Part shown: one piece after another, positions 6,925-15,515 of the stretch
Layout: the number at the start of each line of letters is the position of its first letter
Numbering within the stretch: position 1 is the first letter of the stretch
DNA from: Euryarchaeota archaeon Ods02
Lineage (GTDB): Archaea; Halobacteriota; Halobacteria; Halobacteriales; Halorutilaceae
Assembly (NCBI GenBank): GCA_028751075.1
Contig: JAQZDA010000002.1
Coordinates: forward strand, 62,001 to 126,000
DNA: 64,000 bases
Reading direction: 5' to 3'
Notes under the pieces: generated by a model
What the model saw: only the letters and a program-made list of their open reading frames with translations
Database searches by the model: none
Told to the model about the DNA's origin: nothing
Position numbers and translations under genes: made by a program

Positions 6925-7155
6925 ATGACCACGAAGACCGTGAGGCTCGACGAAGACGTGTACCAGATGCTCGCGGAGCGGAAGCGCGACGACGAGACGT
7001 TCTCCGACGCGGTCGAACGGCTCGTCGGTGGGAGGCCTCTGGTCGAGCTAGCCGGCATCTACAGCGAGGAAGAGGTACGCGAGATAGAGGACGCGCTCGA
7101 CGCCAAGTACCAGCGCGAGAAGAGGGCTCGTTCCTCCGAGCTCGACCGCAGTTGA
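6925..7155 (+). CDS. vapB: VapB-type antitoxin
   Basis: A 76-residue antitoxin with N-terminal TTKTVRLDEDVYQMLAERK, central DDETFSDAVERLVGG and an acidic helical tail (YSEEEVREIEDALDAKYQRE). It is the intact parent-like copy of the remnant at 5968 and clearly related to the gene at 3037 (T-K-T-V-R-L and DDETFSDA / EDETFSEA). The start is set by the leaderless promoter. The stop overlaps the toxin start in TTGA. Confidence 0.88.
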   Translation: MTTKTVRLDEDVYQMLAERKRDDETFSDAVERLVGGRPLVELAGIYSEEEVREIEDALDAKYQREKRARSSELDRS

Positions 7156-7541
7156 TACTCGACACCTCCTTCCTTCACGACCTCATGTACGGAGACGAGG
7201 ACGCAGTGTCGAAAGCCGAGGAGCTCGACGAGCGCGGCGACGTCGCACTCTCCTCTATGACGGTGTACGAGCTCTACTACGGAGTCGGATACACCGGAAA
7301 GAGCGAGACCGAGAGACGGAAGGTAGACTCCGTCATCTCCTCTAGACGCATCCTGCCCGCCGACACCACCGTGATGAAGAAAGCAGGTACGATAGACGGA
7401 GAACTGTCGAGGGAAGGCGAGAAGGTCGGTCAAGCCGACGTGGTGATTGGGGCCACGGCTCTCCTGCAGGACAAGCCGGTGTTGACACGGAACCTCGACG
7501 ACTTCGAGAGGATTCCGGGCCTCGATCTAGAGTCGTACTGA
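7152..7541 (+). CDS. vapC: VapC-type PIN-domain toxin ribonuclease
   Basis: A 129-residue PIN toxin. It starts at TTG overlapping the antitoxin stop, as in the pair at 3037. The catalytic acids are Asp4 in ILDTSFLHDL, Glu in TVYELYYGVG, Asp in GQADVVIGATA and Asp in LTRNLDDFERIPGLDL. It resembles the toxin at 3267 through most of its length, so the two pairs are duplicates that have diverged. The frame is intact. It ends the toxin-antitoxin island; conserved metabolism genes begin 50 bases further on. Confidence 0.9.
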   Translation: MILDTSFLHDLMYGDEDAVSKAEELDERGDVALSSMTVYELYYGVGYTGKSETERRKVDSVISSRRILPADTTVMKKAGTIDGELSREGEKVGQADVVIGATALLQDKPVLTRNLDDFERIPGLDLESY

Positions 7542-7593
7542 GATCACGCTGCGACGCCGACTGCCGACCGCGACACGTCTCGCGTTCGACCGT

Positions 7594-9168
7594 CTAAAGC
7601 GACACGTACTTCGCGCTCTTGATACCCTCCACCTGCGTGATACGGTCGCGTACCTCCTTCGACACCTCGTCGTCGACGTTCAGCATCATGATGGCTTCCC
7701 CGCCTATCTTCTCGCGTCCGTTGTGCATGCCGGCGATGTTGATGTCGTGTTCGCCGAGCAGGGTGCCGACGCGGCCTATCATCCCGGGCTTGTCCTCGTT
7801 CTTCACGATGAGCGCGTGGCCGAACGGTGGTGCGTCGATGCGGTAGCCGTTCAACTTGACGATGCGTGGGTCGGCGCGTCCGAACAGGGTGCCGGCGACC
7901 TCGGTCTCATCGTCGCCGTCACGCGTCCGCACCGTGATCAGGCTGACGAAGTCCTCGGTGTGACCGGTCTTGCTCTCCGTCACCTTGACGCCGCGGTCCT
8001 CCGTCATCGCGGGCGCGTTCACGTAGTTCACGGGGTCGTCTAAGATGGGTTCGAGGAAGCCCTTCTGAACCGCCACCGTGAGGGGTTCGACGTCCTCCTC
8101 CGCTATCTCGCCGCTGTACTCCACCTCTATCTCGTCGACGTTCTTCTCCCCGTACTGCACCGCGAGGCGGCCGAGGGTCTCCGCGAGCTCGAGGAACGGC
8201 TGAACTTCCTCGCCGCCCGCCGCCGGAGCGTTCAAAGCGGTCTCCGCGACCCCGCCCTCCAGCACCTCGATGACCTGGATCGCGATGGTCTCCGCGACGT
8301 TGAGCTGTGCTTTCTCCGTCGAAGCCCCGAGATGCGGCGTCACCACGACGTCGTCCACCGCGAACAATGGGTTGTCGGCCTCCGGAGGTTCGTCCTCGAA
8401 GACGTCGAACGCCGCAGCCGCTATCTCCCCGCTTTCGACGGCGTCCGCGACCGCTGCTTCGTCGACGACTCCGCCGCGGGACGCGTGGACGACGCGTGCG
8501 CTGTCCTTCATCATCTCCAGCTCCTCCGTGCTCACGAGATGATGGGTGTCCTCCGTCAACGGCGTGTGAACCGAGAGGAAGTCCGCCTCCTCCAGAACCT
8601 CCTCGAACTCCAGTAGCTCGGCGCCGAGGTCGTCGGCGCGGCTGTCGCTGACGTAGGGGTCGTGTGCGACGACATCCATACCGAGCGCGTCGCCGCGACG
8701 CGCGACCTCGCCGCCTATGCGACCGAGCCCTAAGACGCCGAGGGTCTTGTCCTTCGCTTCGACGCCGACGAAGTCGCTCTTCCGCCACTCACCTCTCTTC
8801 AGCGAGTTGTTCGCCTGCGGGATGTTACGCGACATAGAAAGCATGAGAGCGACGGCGTGTTCGGCGGCTGCTACGGTGTTCCCCTGCGGCGCGTTCGCGA
8901 CGATGACGCCGCGTCTGGTCGCCGCCGAGATGTCGATGTTGTCGACGCCGACGCCGGCGCGACCCACTATCTTGAGGTCGTCGGCCGCGTCCAGGAGCTC
9001 GTCCGAGACCTGGGTGCCGCTCCTGACTATCAGCGCCTCGTACCCCGGGATTATATCGAGGAGGTCGTCGTCGGAGGCCTCTGTCTCTTCGTCGACCTTG
9101 TATCCCGCCGCCTCCAAACGGTCGATGCCCTTCTGAGAGATGGGGTCCGTCACGAGTACCTTCGGCAT
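7594..9168 (-). CDS. serA: D-3-phosphoglycerate dehydrogenase
   Basis: A 524-residue enzyme for the first step of serine synthesis from 3-phosphoglycerate, using NAD. The N-terminal substrate domain contains VRSGTQVSDELLDAA and VGRAGVGVDNID. The Rossmann motif GLGRIG is at about 147-152. The catalytic Arg is in HASRGGVVDE and the catalytic His in TPHLGASTEKAQ. An intervening domain and a C-terminal ACT domain (ALIVKNEDKPGMIGRVG onward) make it the long SerA type, so serine feedback is possible. A TATA-like CCTAAATCCC about 27 bases upstream supports the ATG at 9168. It is transcribed away from the HAD gene. Confidence 0.95.
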   Translation of the reverse strand: MPKVLVTDPISQKGIDRLEAAGYKVDEETEASDDDLLDIIPGYEALIVRSGTQVSDELLDAADDLKIVGRAGVGVDNIDISAATRRGVIVANAPQGNTVAAAEHAVALMLSMSRNIPQANNSLKRGEWRKSDFVGVEAKDKTLGVLGLGRIGGEVARRGDALGMDVVAHDPYVSDSRADDLGAELLEFEEVLEEADFLSVHTPLTEDTHHLVSTEELEMMKDSARVVHASRGGVVDEAAVADAVESGEIAAAAFDVFEDEPPEADNPLFAVDDVVVTPHLGASTEKAQLNVAETIAIQVIEVLEGGVAETALNAPAAGGEEVQPFLELAETLGRLAVQYGEKNVDEIEVEYSGEIAEEDVEPLTVAVQKGFLEPILDDPVNYVNAPAMTEDRGVKVTESKTGHTEDFVSLITVRTRDGDDETEVAGTLFGRADPRIVKLNGYRIDAPPFGHALIVKNEDKPGMIGRVGTLLGEHDINIAGMHNGREKIGGEAIMMLNVDDEVSKEVRDRITQVEGIKSAKYVSL

Positions 9169-9257
9169 ACCTGGTGTTTCCCCGAGGCGGGATTTAGGGG
9201 TTCTGCTTTCCAGGTCCGGTGAACACCCCTCGGTGTACTCCCCGGCAGCCGAAACCC

Positions 9258-9264
9258 CTTATAC
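9258..9264 (+). promoter_or_regulatory. TATA box of the HAD phosphatase gene
   Basis: CTTATAC is centred 28 bases before the ATG at 9289, consistent with a leaderless transcript. The opposing serA TATA element lies near 9190-9199, so the 120-base gap holds two divergent promoters. Confidence 0.45.
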
Positions 9265-9288
9265 ATGGGACACCATATCTTCAGGTAG

Positions 9289-9927
9289 ATGGCTACGGTG
9301 GAGGAATCGGCGGCGTTTGACTGCCACCTGTTCGACCTCGACGGCGTCCTCGTCGACGTCGAAGACAGCTACAGGAGGAAGATCTTCGACGAGGTCGGGG
9401 AGGTCACCGGACGACATTACACCGATCGTCAGATCAAGGAGCTCTGGCACGGCGTCGGAGGTGAAAGCAGGGAGGAGATACTGAGGAGCTGGGGTGAGGA
9501 CCCACGTGCTTTCTGGCGGGTGTTCGACTGGTTCGACGCCCCCGAACGCAGGCTCGAACACACCTACGTATACAGCGACGCCGACGCACTCTCGTCTATA
9601 GAGGGACCCGTCGGCGTCGTCACGCATTCCCCGCGGGAGCTAGCGATTCCGGCGCTCGAACGGGCGGACCTCCTCGACGTCGTCGACGAGGTCGTACCCT
9701 GCAGCTACGAGACAGGTTACAAACCCGACCCCGCGCCGATAGAGATCTGTCTCGAACGCCTCGGCGTCGAGGGAGACAGCGACGTCGCGATGGTAGGTGA
9801 CAGCGAATGCGACGTACACGGCGCGTGGAACGCCGGCATCACCGGTGGACACGTCGACCGCATCGGCCACCCCGTCCCCGCAGACTTCCGCGTGGAGAAC
9901 CTGCGGGAGCTGCCGAGCCTGAGGTAG
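9289..9927 (+). CDS. HAD-superfamily phosphatase
   Basis: A 212-residue haloacid dehalogenase-type hydrolase. The nucleophile motif DLDGVLVD has the two Asp at residues 16 and 18. Motif II is at GVVTHSPRELA and the Lys of motif III in ETGYKPDPAP. Motif IV is VAMVGDSECDVHGAWNAG. An all-alpha cap domain lies between about residues 25 and 95, as in the phosphoglycolate phosphatase-like subgroup. The substrate cannot be told. It may clean up phosphoglycolate or sugar phosphates, but nothing in the neighbourhood fixes this. Confidence 0.85.
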   Translation: MATVEESAAFDCHLFDLDGVLVDVEDSYRRKIFDEVGEVTGRHYTDRQIKELWHGVGGESREEILRSWGEDPRAFWRVFDWFDAPERRLEHTYVYSDADALSSIEGPVGVVTHSPRELAIPALERADLLDVVDEVVPCSYETGYKPDPAPIEICLERLGVEGDSDVAMVGDSECDVHGAWNAGITGGHVDRIGHPVPADFRVENLRELPSLR

Positions 9928-10018
9928 ACTACCTTTCTCGCTCTGTCGACAACAACCTCTGCCGTCAAGCCAGAGTCCTTCCGATGTACTTTCCTGCACC
10001 GCCGGTGAAGTATCCTGC

Positions 10019-10882
10019 GTGGAGTCGAAGACCCGGGAGATAACCGGTCCAATCGACCTAGAGGCGACGCTCGAGACCGCGCAGACCTTCTGCTGGCGCC
10101 GCACAGGTGACGAACCCCTCGAGTACACGACGGTCGTCGACGGAGAAGGCCTCCGGGTCAGGGAGACTGACGCCGGCGTCCGGTTCGAGACCACGGGGCT
10201 ACCGCGACAGTGGGTCGAATCGCTGCTCGGCCTCGACGACCCCCTGGACGAGATACACCGAAAGCTCGAACACGACCAACGGGCCGCTGAGGCGATAGAC
10301 AGATACGGGGGTATGCGGGTGGTCAGCGACCCGTTCTTCCGTTGTCTCGCGTCCTTCATCATCAGCGCGAACAACAACGTTGACAGGATCTACCGCTCGG
10401 TACAGGAGCTAAGCCGGCGGATTGGAACGGAGGTAGAGGGCTACGGCCACGGCTTTCCCGCGCCCGATGACGTCGTAGAAGCGGGGGAGGAGCGACTTCG
10501 TAACATCGGCCTCGGCTACCGCGCACCCTACGTAGTCGAAAGCGCGCGGATGATAGCCGAAGACGAGTTCGACGCCGAGAGGGTGCAGGAGCTACCGTAC
10601 GAGGAAGCCCACGAGGAGATACAGCGTCTACATGGAGTGGGTCCTAAGGTCGGTGACTGCGTCCTGTTGTTCAGCCTGAACTACACCGAGGCCGTACCAA
10701 TAGACACCTGGATGCAGCGGGCTATCGAGGACCACTACCCCGAACTAGTCGGCTCGAACTACGAGGAGACGGCGGAGAACTTCCGTCGGAGGTTCGGCGG
10801 CTACGCAGGGTACGCGCAGAACTACCTGTTCCACCTGGTGCGAGTCGAAGAAGAAGCTGCGAAACCGTACCCAGAGATCTGA
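10019..10882 (+). CDS. ogg: 8-oxoguanine DNA glycosylase (OGG1 type)
   Basis: A 287-residue base-excision repair enzyme of the HhH-GPD superfamily. The hairpin-helix-hairpin and catalytic region is RLHGVGPKVGDCVLLFSLN with the Schiff-base Lys at 210, followed by AVPIDTWMQ with the essential Asp at 229. The N-terminal ~85 residues form the OGG-specific domain, and SFIISANNNVDRI matches the family's helix contacting DNA. Length and layout match archaeal and eukaryotic OGG1 rather than the shorter archaeal Ogg2. Such enzymes excise 8-oxoguanine and can nick the backbone. The start is GTG at 10019. Confidence 0.88.
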   Translation: MESKTREITGPIDLEATLETAQTFCWRRTGDEPLEYTTVVDGEGLRVRETDAGVRFETTGLPRQWVESLLGLDDPLDEIHRKLEHDQRAAEAIDRYGGMRVVSDPFFRCLASFIISANNNVDRIYRSVQELSRRIGTEVEGYGHGFPAPDDVVEAGEERLRNIGLGYRAPYVVESARMIAEDEFDAERVQELPYEEAHEEIQRLHGVGPKVGDCVLLFSLNYTEAVPIDTWMQRAIEDHYPELVGSNYEETAENFRRRFGGYAGYAQNYLFHLVRVEEEAAKPYPEI

Positions 10883-10922
10883 CGATGCAGGCCTACCTAT
10901 TCGGGTTCCCTAGGGCATAACG

Positions 10923-11338
10923 TCAGTCCGACAGTCGGATGGTGGAGACGCGGGCGTTCTCCTTGATCCGTACGCCTCCTTCAGCCACCGACAACGGCAG
11001 AACCGGGAGAGAGGACACCGTAAGGAGGGATGGCTGGCTCCACGGTTCAATAGCTCGGGACGGGTCTCGAGACGAACTACCTGGCTGCCGTCTAGGGACT
11101 CGTTGTACTCCAGCAGGTAGCTGCCGCCTTCGAGATTCCACCAGCCGTAGTCGTCGCCGCTGTCTCGTTTCACGGTGTCTAACGCGTCGAGCTCTGCGGG
11201 CTCTAGTTCGCCGCCGCCGAAGTCCACCCTGCCTGGTTCCTCCGCCTCGTAGATCTCGGCGGCGGTCAGGTCGACGGCGTCTCCACGGTGCTGGGTGTCT
11301 CTGTGAACGGCTTCGTCGACGAAGCTGAAATCGACCAT
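10923..11338 (-). pseudogene. dUTPase/dCTP deaminase-family gene with one frameshift
   Basis: The first ~103 codons read MVDFSFVDEAVHRDTQ, then DFGGGELEPAELDALDTV, DDYGWWNLEGGSYLLEYNES and RPELLNRGASHPSL. This is the pattern of the haloarchaeal ~145-residue dUTPase/dCTP deaminase-like family. One missing base near 11021-11030 throws it out of frame; the correct C-terminus continues in another frame as TVSSLPVLPLSVAEGGVRI, then KENARVSTIRLSD with TGA at 10923-10925. Read together it is a full-length family member. Either this is a recent mutation or an assembly error in a run of C and T; no other decay is visible, which favours error or a very young pseudogene. Confidence 0.75.
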
Positions 11339-11380
11339 ACTCTACCTTGGTGCAGGGCTCTGGAAAAGCTTGCTCCGGTA

Positions 11381-12295
11381 TCAGACGAAGTCCCAGCGGG
11401 CGGCGGAGTCGCCTTCGTCGAAAGCTCTCTCCCAGATCAACGAGAGGTCGCTGCGTCGAGTGGTCTCACCCCGGGCGTCGTGCTCCACCTCGAACACCAG
11501 TACGCCCTCTCTAGAACCTCCTTCCCCGACCGCTCTATCTGGTGGATGGTATCCGTCGACGATCCTCTCGTCGTCGACCGGTCCGTCGAGGATCGGCAAG
11601 GCGTCGAACTCATCTATCGACGGGAGCTCACGACGTCTCTCTGCCTGGTTTGTGCATCGGATCCTTATCTTAGCCCATCTGGTGTTGGTGTCGCTGGTGG
11701 TCTGCCGGCCCGACGATCCGTTCCTCGAGAAGGTGTAAGAACGCGATATCTCCGCTTCGATGGCGGTTATCTCTATGCCGCGTGGAGTTCGGATCGTCGC
11801 TCCGGGTTCGAGTCTGGGTCTGATGCCGTGGGTTCGTACCCGTTCGTCGTAGTCCGGTAGCTCGAACTCACGCCACCGGAGGTAGGGTATCTCGAACTCC
11901 CGTGAGGTGTAGGTCGCGGTTTCACCTGGCTCCACCTCCAGAGTGACGTCCTCGAAGGTCCAGGTACCCCACGCCGGCCGGTGACGTATCTCGGTCTCGA
12001 ACACTCCCGCTACATCCCCCGTGTTCTCGACTGTGAACTCGACGGTGTACGGTTCGTTTATCGTAACCTCTTCCGGACCCGTCAGGTCCACGAACTCGAA
12101 CTCGGCCTCCGGTTCCTCTTCCTCCTCCACATCGTCGTCGTCCTCGTCTTCCTCCTCGTCCTCGTCTTCTTCCCTGGTTGTGTCCTCGTCTTCGTCGTCG
12201 GTGTCGTCGTCATCGTCGGGAGGTGAGACGCAGCCGGCTACCCCGGCGGAGACCGTGGTCGCCGTGAGAGCGATCAACCTTCTTCTGGTAGGCAT
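11381..12295 (-). CDS. Exported lipoprotein with acidic linker
   Basis: A 304-residue protein with a twin-arginine lipoprotein signal (PTRRRLIALTATTVSAGVAGC, lipobox Cys about residue 22). An Asp/Glu stretch of about 45 residues follows as a surface spacer. The rest looks like a beta-sandwich: FEFVDLTGPEEVTINEPYTV and EFTVENTGDVAGVFE resemble CARDB/NEW3-like domains. The Met at 12295 is preferred over one seven codons upstream because it places the RR motif correctly and has a TATA-like AATTAATAG about 30 bases upstream. Function unknown; no enzyme motif seen. Confidence 0.75.
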   Translation of the reverse strand: MPTRRRLIALTATTVSAGVAGCVSPPDDDDDTDDEDEDTTREEDEDEEEDEDDDDVEEEEEPEAEFEFVDLTGPEEVTINEPYTVEFTVENTGDVAGVFETEIRHRPAWGTWTFEDVTLEVEPGETATYTSREFEIPYLRWREFELPDYDERVRTHGIRPRLEPGATIRTPRGIEITAIEAEISRSYTFSRNGSSGRQTTSDTNTRWAKIRIRCTNQAERRRELPSIDEFDALPILDGPVDDERIVDGYHPPDRAVGEGGSREGVLVFEVEHDARGETTRRSDLSLIWERAFDEGDSAARWDFV

Positions 12296-12382
12296 AGGTT
12301 TAGTTTCGGGTTTCACCGCTATTAATTTGACGACGGATTCCTGCGACCGAGATCCACCTGCCTTCCATCGCCTGCGAAGCCT

Positions 12383-13000
12383 TCAGCCGGGGTTGCGAGC
12401 GATAGTGACGAGTGCGTCGTCGTCCACCCAGTTCGACCCCATCACGTGGTGCTCGACGTCCGTCCATCCCGCTTCGCGGAACATCTCCGAAGCCTCCTCC
12501 CTGGTGTAGAACAGCATCACGCTGTCGGCGAGCCGCGCCAGCAACCGGTTCGACGGCTGACGCGGCCCGACGACGAGCGCGCGTCCCTCCGGCCGCACCA
12601 CCCGACGCATCTCCCGAAGCCCCTCCACGGGTTCCGGCCAGTACTCGATGGAGCCCGACGACCACGCGCAGTCGAAGACACCGTCGCGGTACGGCAGGTT
12701 CTCCGCGTCACCCAAGACGAAGTCCACGTCATCCAGCCCCTGTTTCCGACGCGCCATCTCCAGCTGCTGCGGGCTCTGGTCGACGGCCTCCACCTCCGAC
12801 GTAACCTCCAGAAGCGCCTCCGTCGCGAAACCCGTGCCGCAGCCGACGTCGACGACGCGATCCCCCTCCACTACCTCCAGAAGTTCGACGCATCTGTCCC
12901 GCATGTCCTCGTTCCAGAACACCGGGTTCACGCGGTCGTAGACGCGGGAGAGACACCGGTAGAACGTCCGGGCGCGGTCCTTGTCGTCGAGCAACGCCAT
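12383..13000 (-). CDS. Class I SAM methyltransferase (UbiE/MPBQ-like)
   Basis: A 205-residue methyltransferase. The SAM-binding motif I is DRVVDVGCGTGFATEAL (about 47-63). Motif II is VEAVDQSPQQLEMA, the next acidic position is VLGDAENLPY, and SSGSIEYWPEPVEGLREMRR matches the UbiE/quinone branch. The N-terminal RVYDRVNPVFW segment resembles tocopherol and menaquinone methyltransferases, so a role in quinone ring methylation is plausible but unproven. It is transcribed singly; TATA-like AGTTAACG lies about 28 bases before the ATG. Confidence 0.8.
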   Translation of the reverse strand: MALLDDKDRARTFYRCLSRVYDRVNPVFWNEDMRDRCVELLEVVEGDRVVDVGCGTGFATEALLEVTSEVEAVDQSPQQLEMARRKQGLDDVDFVLGDAENLPYRDGVFDCAWSSGSIEYWPEPVEGLREMRRVVRPEGRALVVGPRQPSNRLLARLADSVMLFYTREEASEMFREAGWTDVEHHVMGSNWVDDDALVTIARNPG

Positions 13001-13121
13001 AACCCGTCGTCGGGCTCCAACGTCGTTAACTCTTACCCATCAGCACGGTCTCCCGTGTATCCGACGGCGGCGCTGGAGGTACAACGAAGGATTTAACCAC
13101 GGTTTCCCCCCAGCGTAACCC

Positions 13122-14021
13122 ATGGGATTCAAGGTATCAATCGTAGGCGCCGGCGGCACCGTAGGCGCCATGGCAGGGTACAACATAGCACTACAGGGTT
13201 TCGCGGACGAGATAGCGTACGTCGACATCGCCGAAGACCCCGCGATAGGTCAGGCGCACGACACCCTCCACGGGGTGGCGTACGACAGCCACACCGACGT
13301 CCACTACAGCGACTACCCCGGAGTCGAAGGCAGCGACGTCGTCGTCATCACCGCAGGGAAACCCCGCGAGCCGGGGATGACGCGGCTGGATCTCGCCGAC
13401 GCCAACCGCCCAATCATCGCGGACATCATCGGGAACGTCGACGAATACGCCCCCGACAGCATCACAGTTCTCACCAGCAACCCGATGGACGTACTCAACT
13501 ACCACCTTTACGACAGCTGTGACCGCGACCGTAGCGAGGTCATCGGCTTCGCCGGCCGACTCGACAGCGCACGGTTCCGGTACGCCATCGCCGACAGGTT
13601 CGACACCACTCCGTACAACGTCGAAGCCAGCATCATAGGTGAACACGGCGACACCCAGGTACCTGTCTTCTCGAAGGTGCAGGTCGACGGCCGGACGCCG
13701 GAGTTCGACGCAGGCGAACGTGAGGAGATACGGGAGACCCTGAAGGAAAGCGCGATGAACGTCATCGAGAAGAAAGGTGCGACGGAGTTCGGTCCTGGCC
13801 GCGGCGTCGCTCACACCGTCGAAGCCATCGCCCACGACACCAACGAGGTCATCCCCAGCAGCGTAGTGCTCGACGGAGAGTACGGCCACAGCGACGTAAG
13901 CATCGGCGTTCCCGCGCGGGTCGGCGAAGACGGCGCCGAGGTCGTGGAGTGGGATCTCAGCGAACGCGAGCAGGAGATGTTCGACGAATCCGCGGAGAAG
14001 CTGAAGGAACAGAAAGCCTGA
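13122..14021 (+). CDS. mdh: Malate dehydrogenase
   Basis: A 299-residue enzyme of the lactate/malate dehydrogenase family. The Rossmann motif is VGAGGTVG (about 8-15) and the cofactor-selecting Asp is at the end of AYVDI. The mobile loop [13 protein letters not shown] carries the Arg (rather than Gln) that selects malate/oxaloacetate. The catalytic His is in [10 protein letters not shown], with the partner Asp/Arg in [12 protein letters not shown]. It is the LDH-like tetrameric type known from haloarchaea and works in the TCA cycle. A TATA-like GGATTTAACC is about 29 bases upstream. Confidence 0.93.
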   Translation: MGFKVSIVGAGGTVGAMAGYNIALQGFADEIAYVDIAEDPAIGQAHDTLHGVAYDSHTDVHYSDYPGVEGSDVVVITAGKPREPGMTRLDLADANRPIIADIIGNVDEYAPDSITVLTSNPMDVLNYHLYDSCDRDRSEVIGFAGRLDSARFRYAIADRFDTTPYNVEASIIGEHGDTQVPVFSKVQVDGRTPEFDAGEREEIRETLKESAMNVIEKKGATEFGPGRGVAHTVEAIAHDTNEVIPSSVVLDGEYGHSDVSIGVPARVGEDGAEVVEWDLSEREQEMFDESAEKLKEQKA

Positions 14022-14074
14022 ACCAGGTGGTCAGCCTCTGATTCAGAGCAGCTGAAGAGAGAGAGCTGAAGCGG

Positions 14075-15055
14075 TCAGCGGTTTCTCTTGTCCTCGGCGA
14101 CGAGCTCGGCGACGCGGTTTGGGAACTCCCCGGTGACGTTCGCGAGAGCGGCTTCGGCGTTCTCCTGTACGACGTCGTCTTCGTCCTCCAGCGCCGTCAT
14201 CAGGCTTTCGAGGTGGTTCTCCAGCATAACCGGGTCGACGTCGGAGACGACCTCCACGAACCTGCTGCCGTACCTCCTGAGCACCGGACGCCCTTCTTCC
14301 ATCATCTCGACGTAGTGGTTCATCTCGTCCTCGGCGTTGTCGGGGTAGCTCTCGACAGCGTGCCTCATCGACGACCCCACGACCTTCGACACTCCGTCGT
14401 TGTCGCTCTCCAGAAGCCTGAGGACTACGGCGTCCGACAGCCGGAGCGTGCCGTCGTCTAGCTCCGCGACGCCGGACCCAACGGTGGAGCCGCCTTCGAC
14501 CTCGACGTCCTCTTCTACCTGATCCTCGACATCCCCCTGTTCCTCCGCGGCATCATCTTCGAAAGACCCCGCGTCTTCTTCTTCGACTACGTCTTCGTCT
14601 TCGGCAGCGTCTCCGTCTTCTGCGCCCTCCACGGCGTCTTCTTCATCCTCATCGGCTTCGTCTTCCTCGTCCCTCAGCCGTATGGACTGGAGAGCCTCCG
14701 TCGCGGCGTTAGCGACGTCTATCGACTTGTCCTTCGACGCGTCTCTGAGGGCGTCGACGTTGTCGTCGCCGCCGAGCACTCCGAGCGCGCGGGCGGCCTT
14801 CGCCCGTACGTCGGATAAGTCGTCGTCGAGGGCCTCCTCGAGAGCCTCCCGGAGATCCGCGATGAACCCCTCGTCGTCCGCGTCCAACTCTTCGGCTACG
14901 TCCTCGACCCCTTCGTCGTCCGCCGACGTCAGCTCCTCCACCGCGTCTACGACTCTATCTGGGAAGTCGCCGTCAGGAGTGTATCCCGACCCCGTTTCAC
15001 CGCCGACGTCTACGGGTTTCTTTTTCGCTATGTCGTCTAGTTCTCTATCTACCAT
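14075..15055 (-). CDS. HEAT-repeat protein with acidic linker
   Basis: A 326-residue, extremely acidic protein. HEAT-like helices occur in the first ~125 residues (LREALEEALDDDLSDVRAKA, ARALGVLGGDDNVDALRDAS) and again in the last ~130 (LESLMTALEDEDDVVQENAE). They are separated by about 75 residues of nearly pure Asp/Glu/Ala. HEAT repeats form protein-binding scaffolds; no catalytic motif is present. The gene converges on mdh. It may be an adaptor, but the partner is unknown. Confidence 0.75.
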   Translation of the reverse strand: MVDRELDDIAKKKPVDVGGETGSGYTPDGDFPDRVVDAVEELTSADDEGVEDVAEELDADDEGFIADLREALEEALDDDLSDVRAKAARALGVLGGDDNVDALRDASKDKSIDVANAATEALQSIRLRDEEDEADEDEEDAVEGAEDGDAAEDEDVVEEEDAGSFEDDAAEEQGDVEDQVEEDVEVEGGSTVGSGVAELDDGTLRLSDAVVLRLLESDNDGVSKVVGSSMRHAVESYPDNAEDEMNHYVEMMEEGRPVLRRYGSRFVEVVSDVDPVMLENHLESLMTALEDEDDVVQENAEAALANVTGEFPNRVAELVAEDKRNR

Positions 15056-15182
15056 CTTTCCACCACGGCCTAACTACCAGAGATGAGTATAAAGAAATGA
15101 CGCACCATCATCAGTTCCGTCTACCGCTATCAACGCCTTCATCCAATCTCGCCCCCTAAGGTTCATCCTATGGCCCTTCGTC

Positions 15183-15413
15183 TCACTGGATACGGCTCTC
15201 CGTCCTCTGGTAGAGACGCAGACCTGCGAGCGTCACCAGCAGTCCGACTGCGGCGACCGCGAAACCCTCCTCCATCCCCTCGAAAGCCACGAGGATCACC
15301 CCGATGAAGAACGCGATGGGGCCGAAGTTGAAAAGCACTACGAGAAGCCAGAACCTGCGGCGGAGGAGGTCGTGGTCGACGTCACCGTCGCCATCTTCAC
15401 CGGCGGGACTCAT
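15183..15413 (-). CDS. Small two-helix membrane protein
   Basis: A 76-residue protein with an acidic N-terminus and two predicted membrane segments (FWLLVVLFNFGPIAFFIGVI and GFAVAAVGLLVTLAGLRLY). It ends in a charged tail. I recognise no family by motif. It sits alone just upstream of and divergent from the ATP synthase operon. The hydrophobic pattern and codon use support a real gene. Confidence 0.65.
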   Translation of the reverse strand: MSPAGEDGDGDVDHDLLRRRFWLLVVLFNFGPIAFFIGVILVAFEGMEEGFAVAAVGLLVTLAGLRLYQRTESRIQ

Positions 15414-15475
15414 CGGTAGATTCCAGGCGGCCGAGAGACTTCGTGGTTGCGGTACACCGCCGGCTAAATGAAAAC

Positions 15476-15488
15476 CATCATATACGGA
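15476..15488 (+). promoter_or_regulatory. Promoter of the A-ATPase operon
   Basis: CATCATATACGG lies about 33 bases before the atpH ATG at 15516. This fits a TATA box with a very short leader. It is the only promoter-like element between the divergent small membrane gene and atpH. Confidence 0.45.
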
Positions 15489-15515
15489 GTTTCGACAAGT
15501 TCGAGGTGATAGACG

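Noticed and set aside
7919-8788. 289-codon minus-strand frame inside serA
   Set aside because: Arg/Gly/Ser-rich shadow of the serA reading frame, typical of GC-rich genes.
13191-13889. 232-codon minus-strand frame opposite mdh
   Set aside because: Exact codon-aligned antisense shadow of mdh; no family resemblance.
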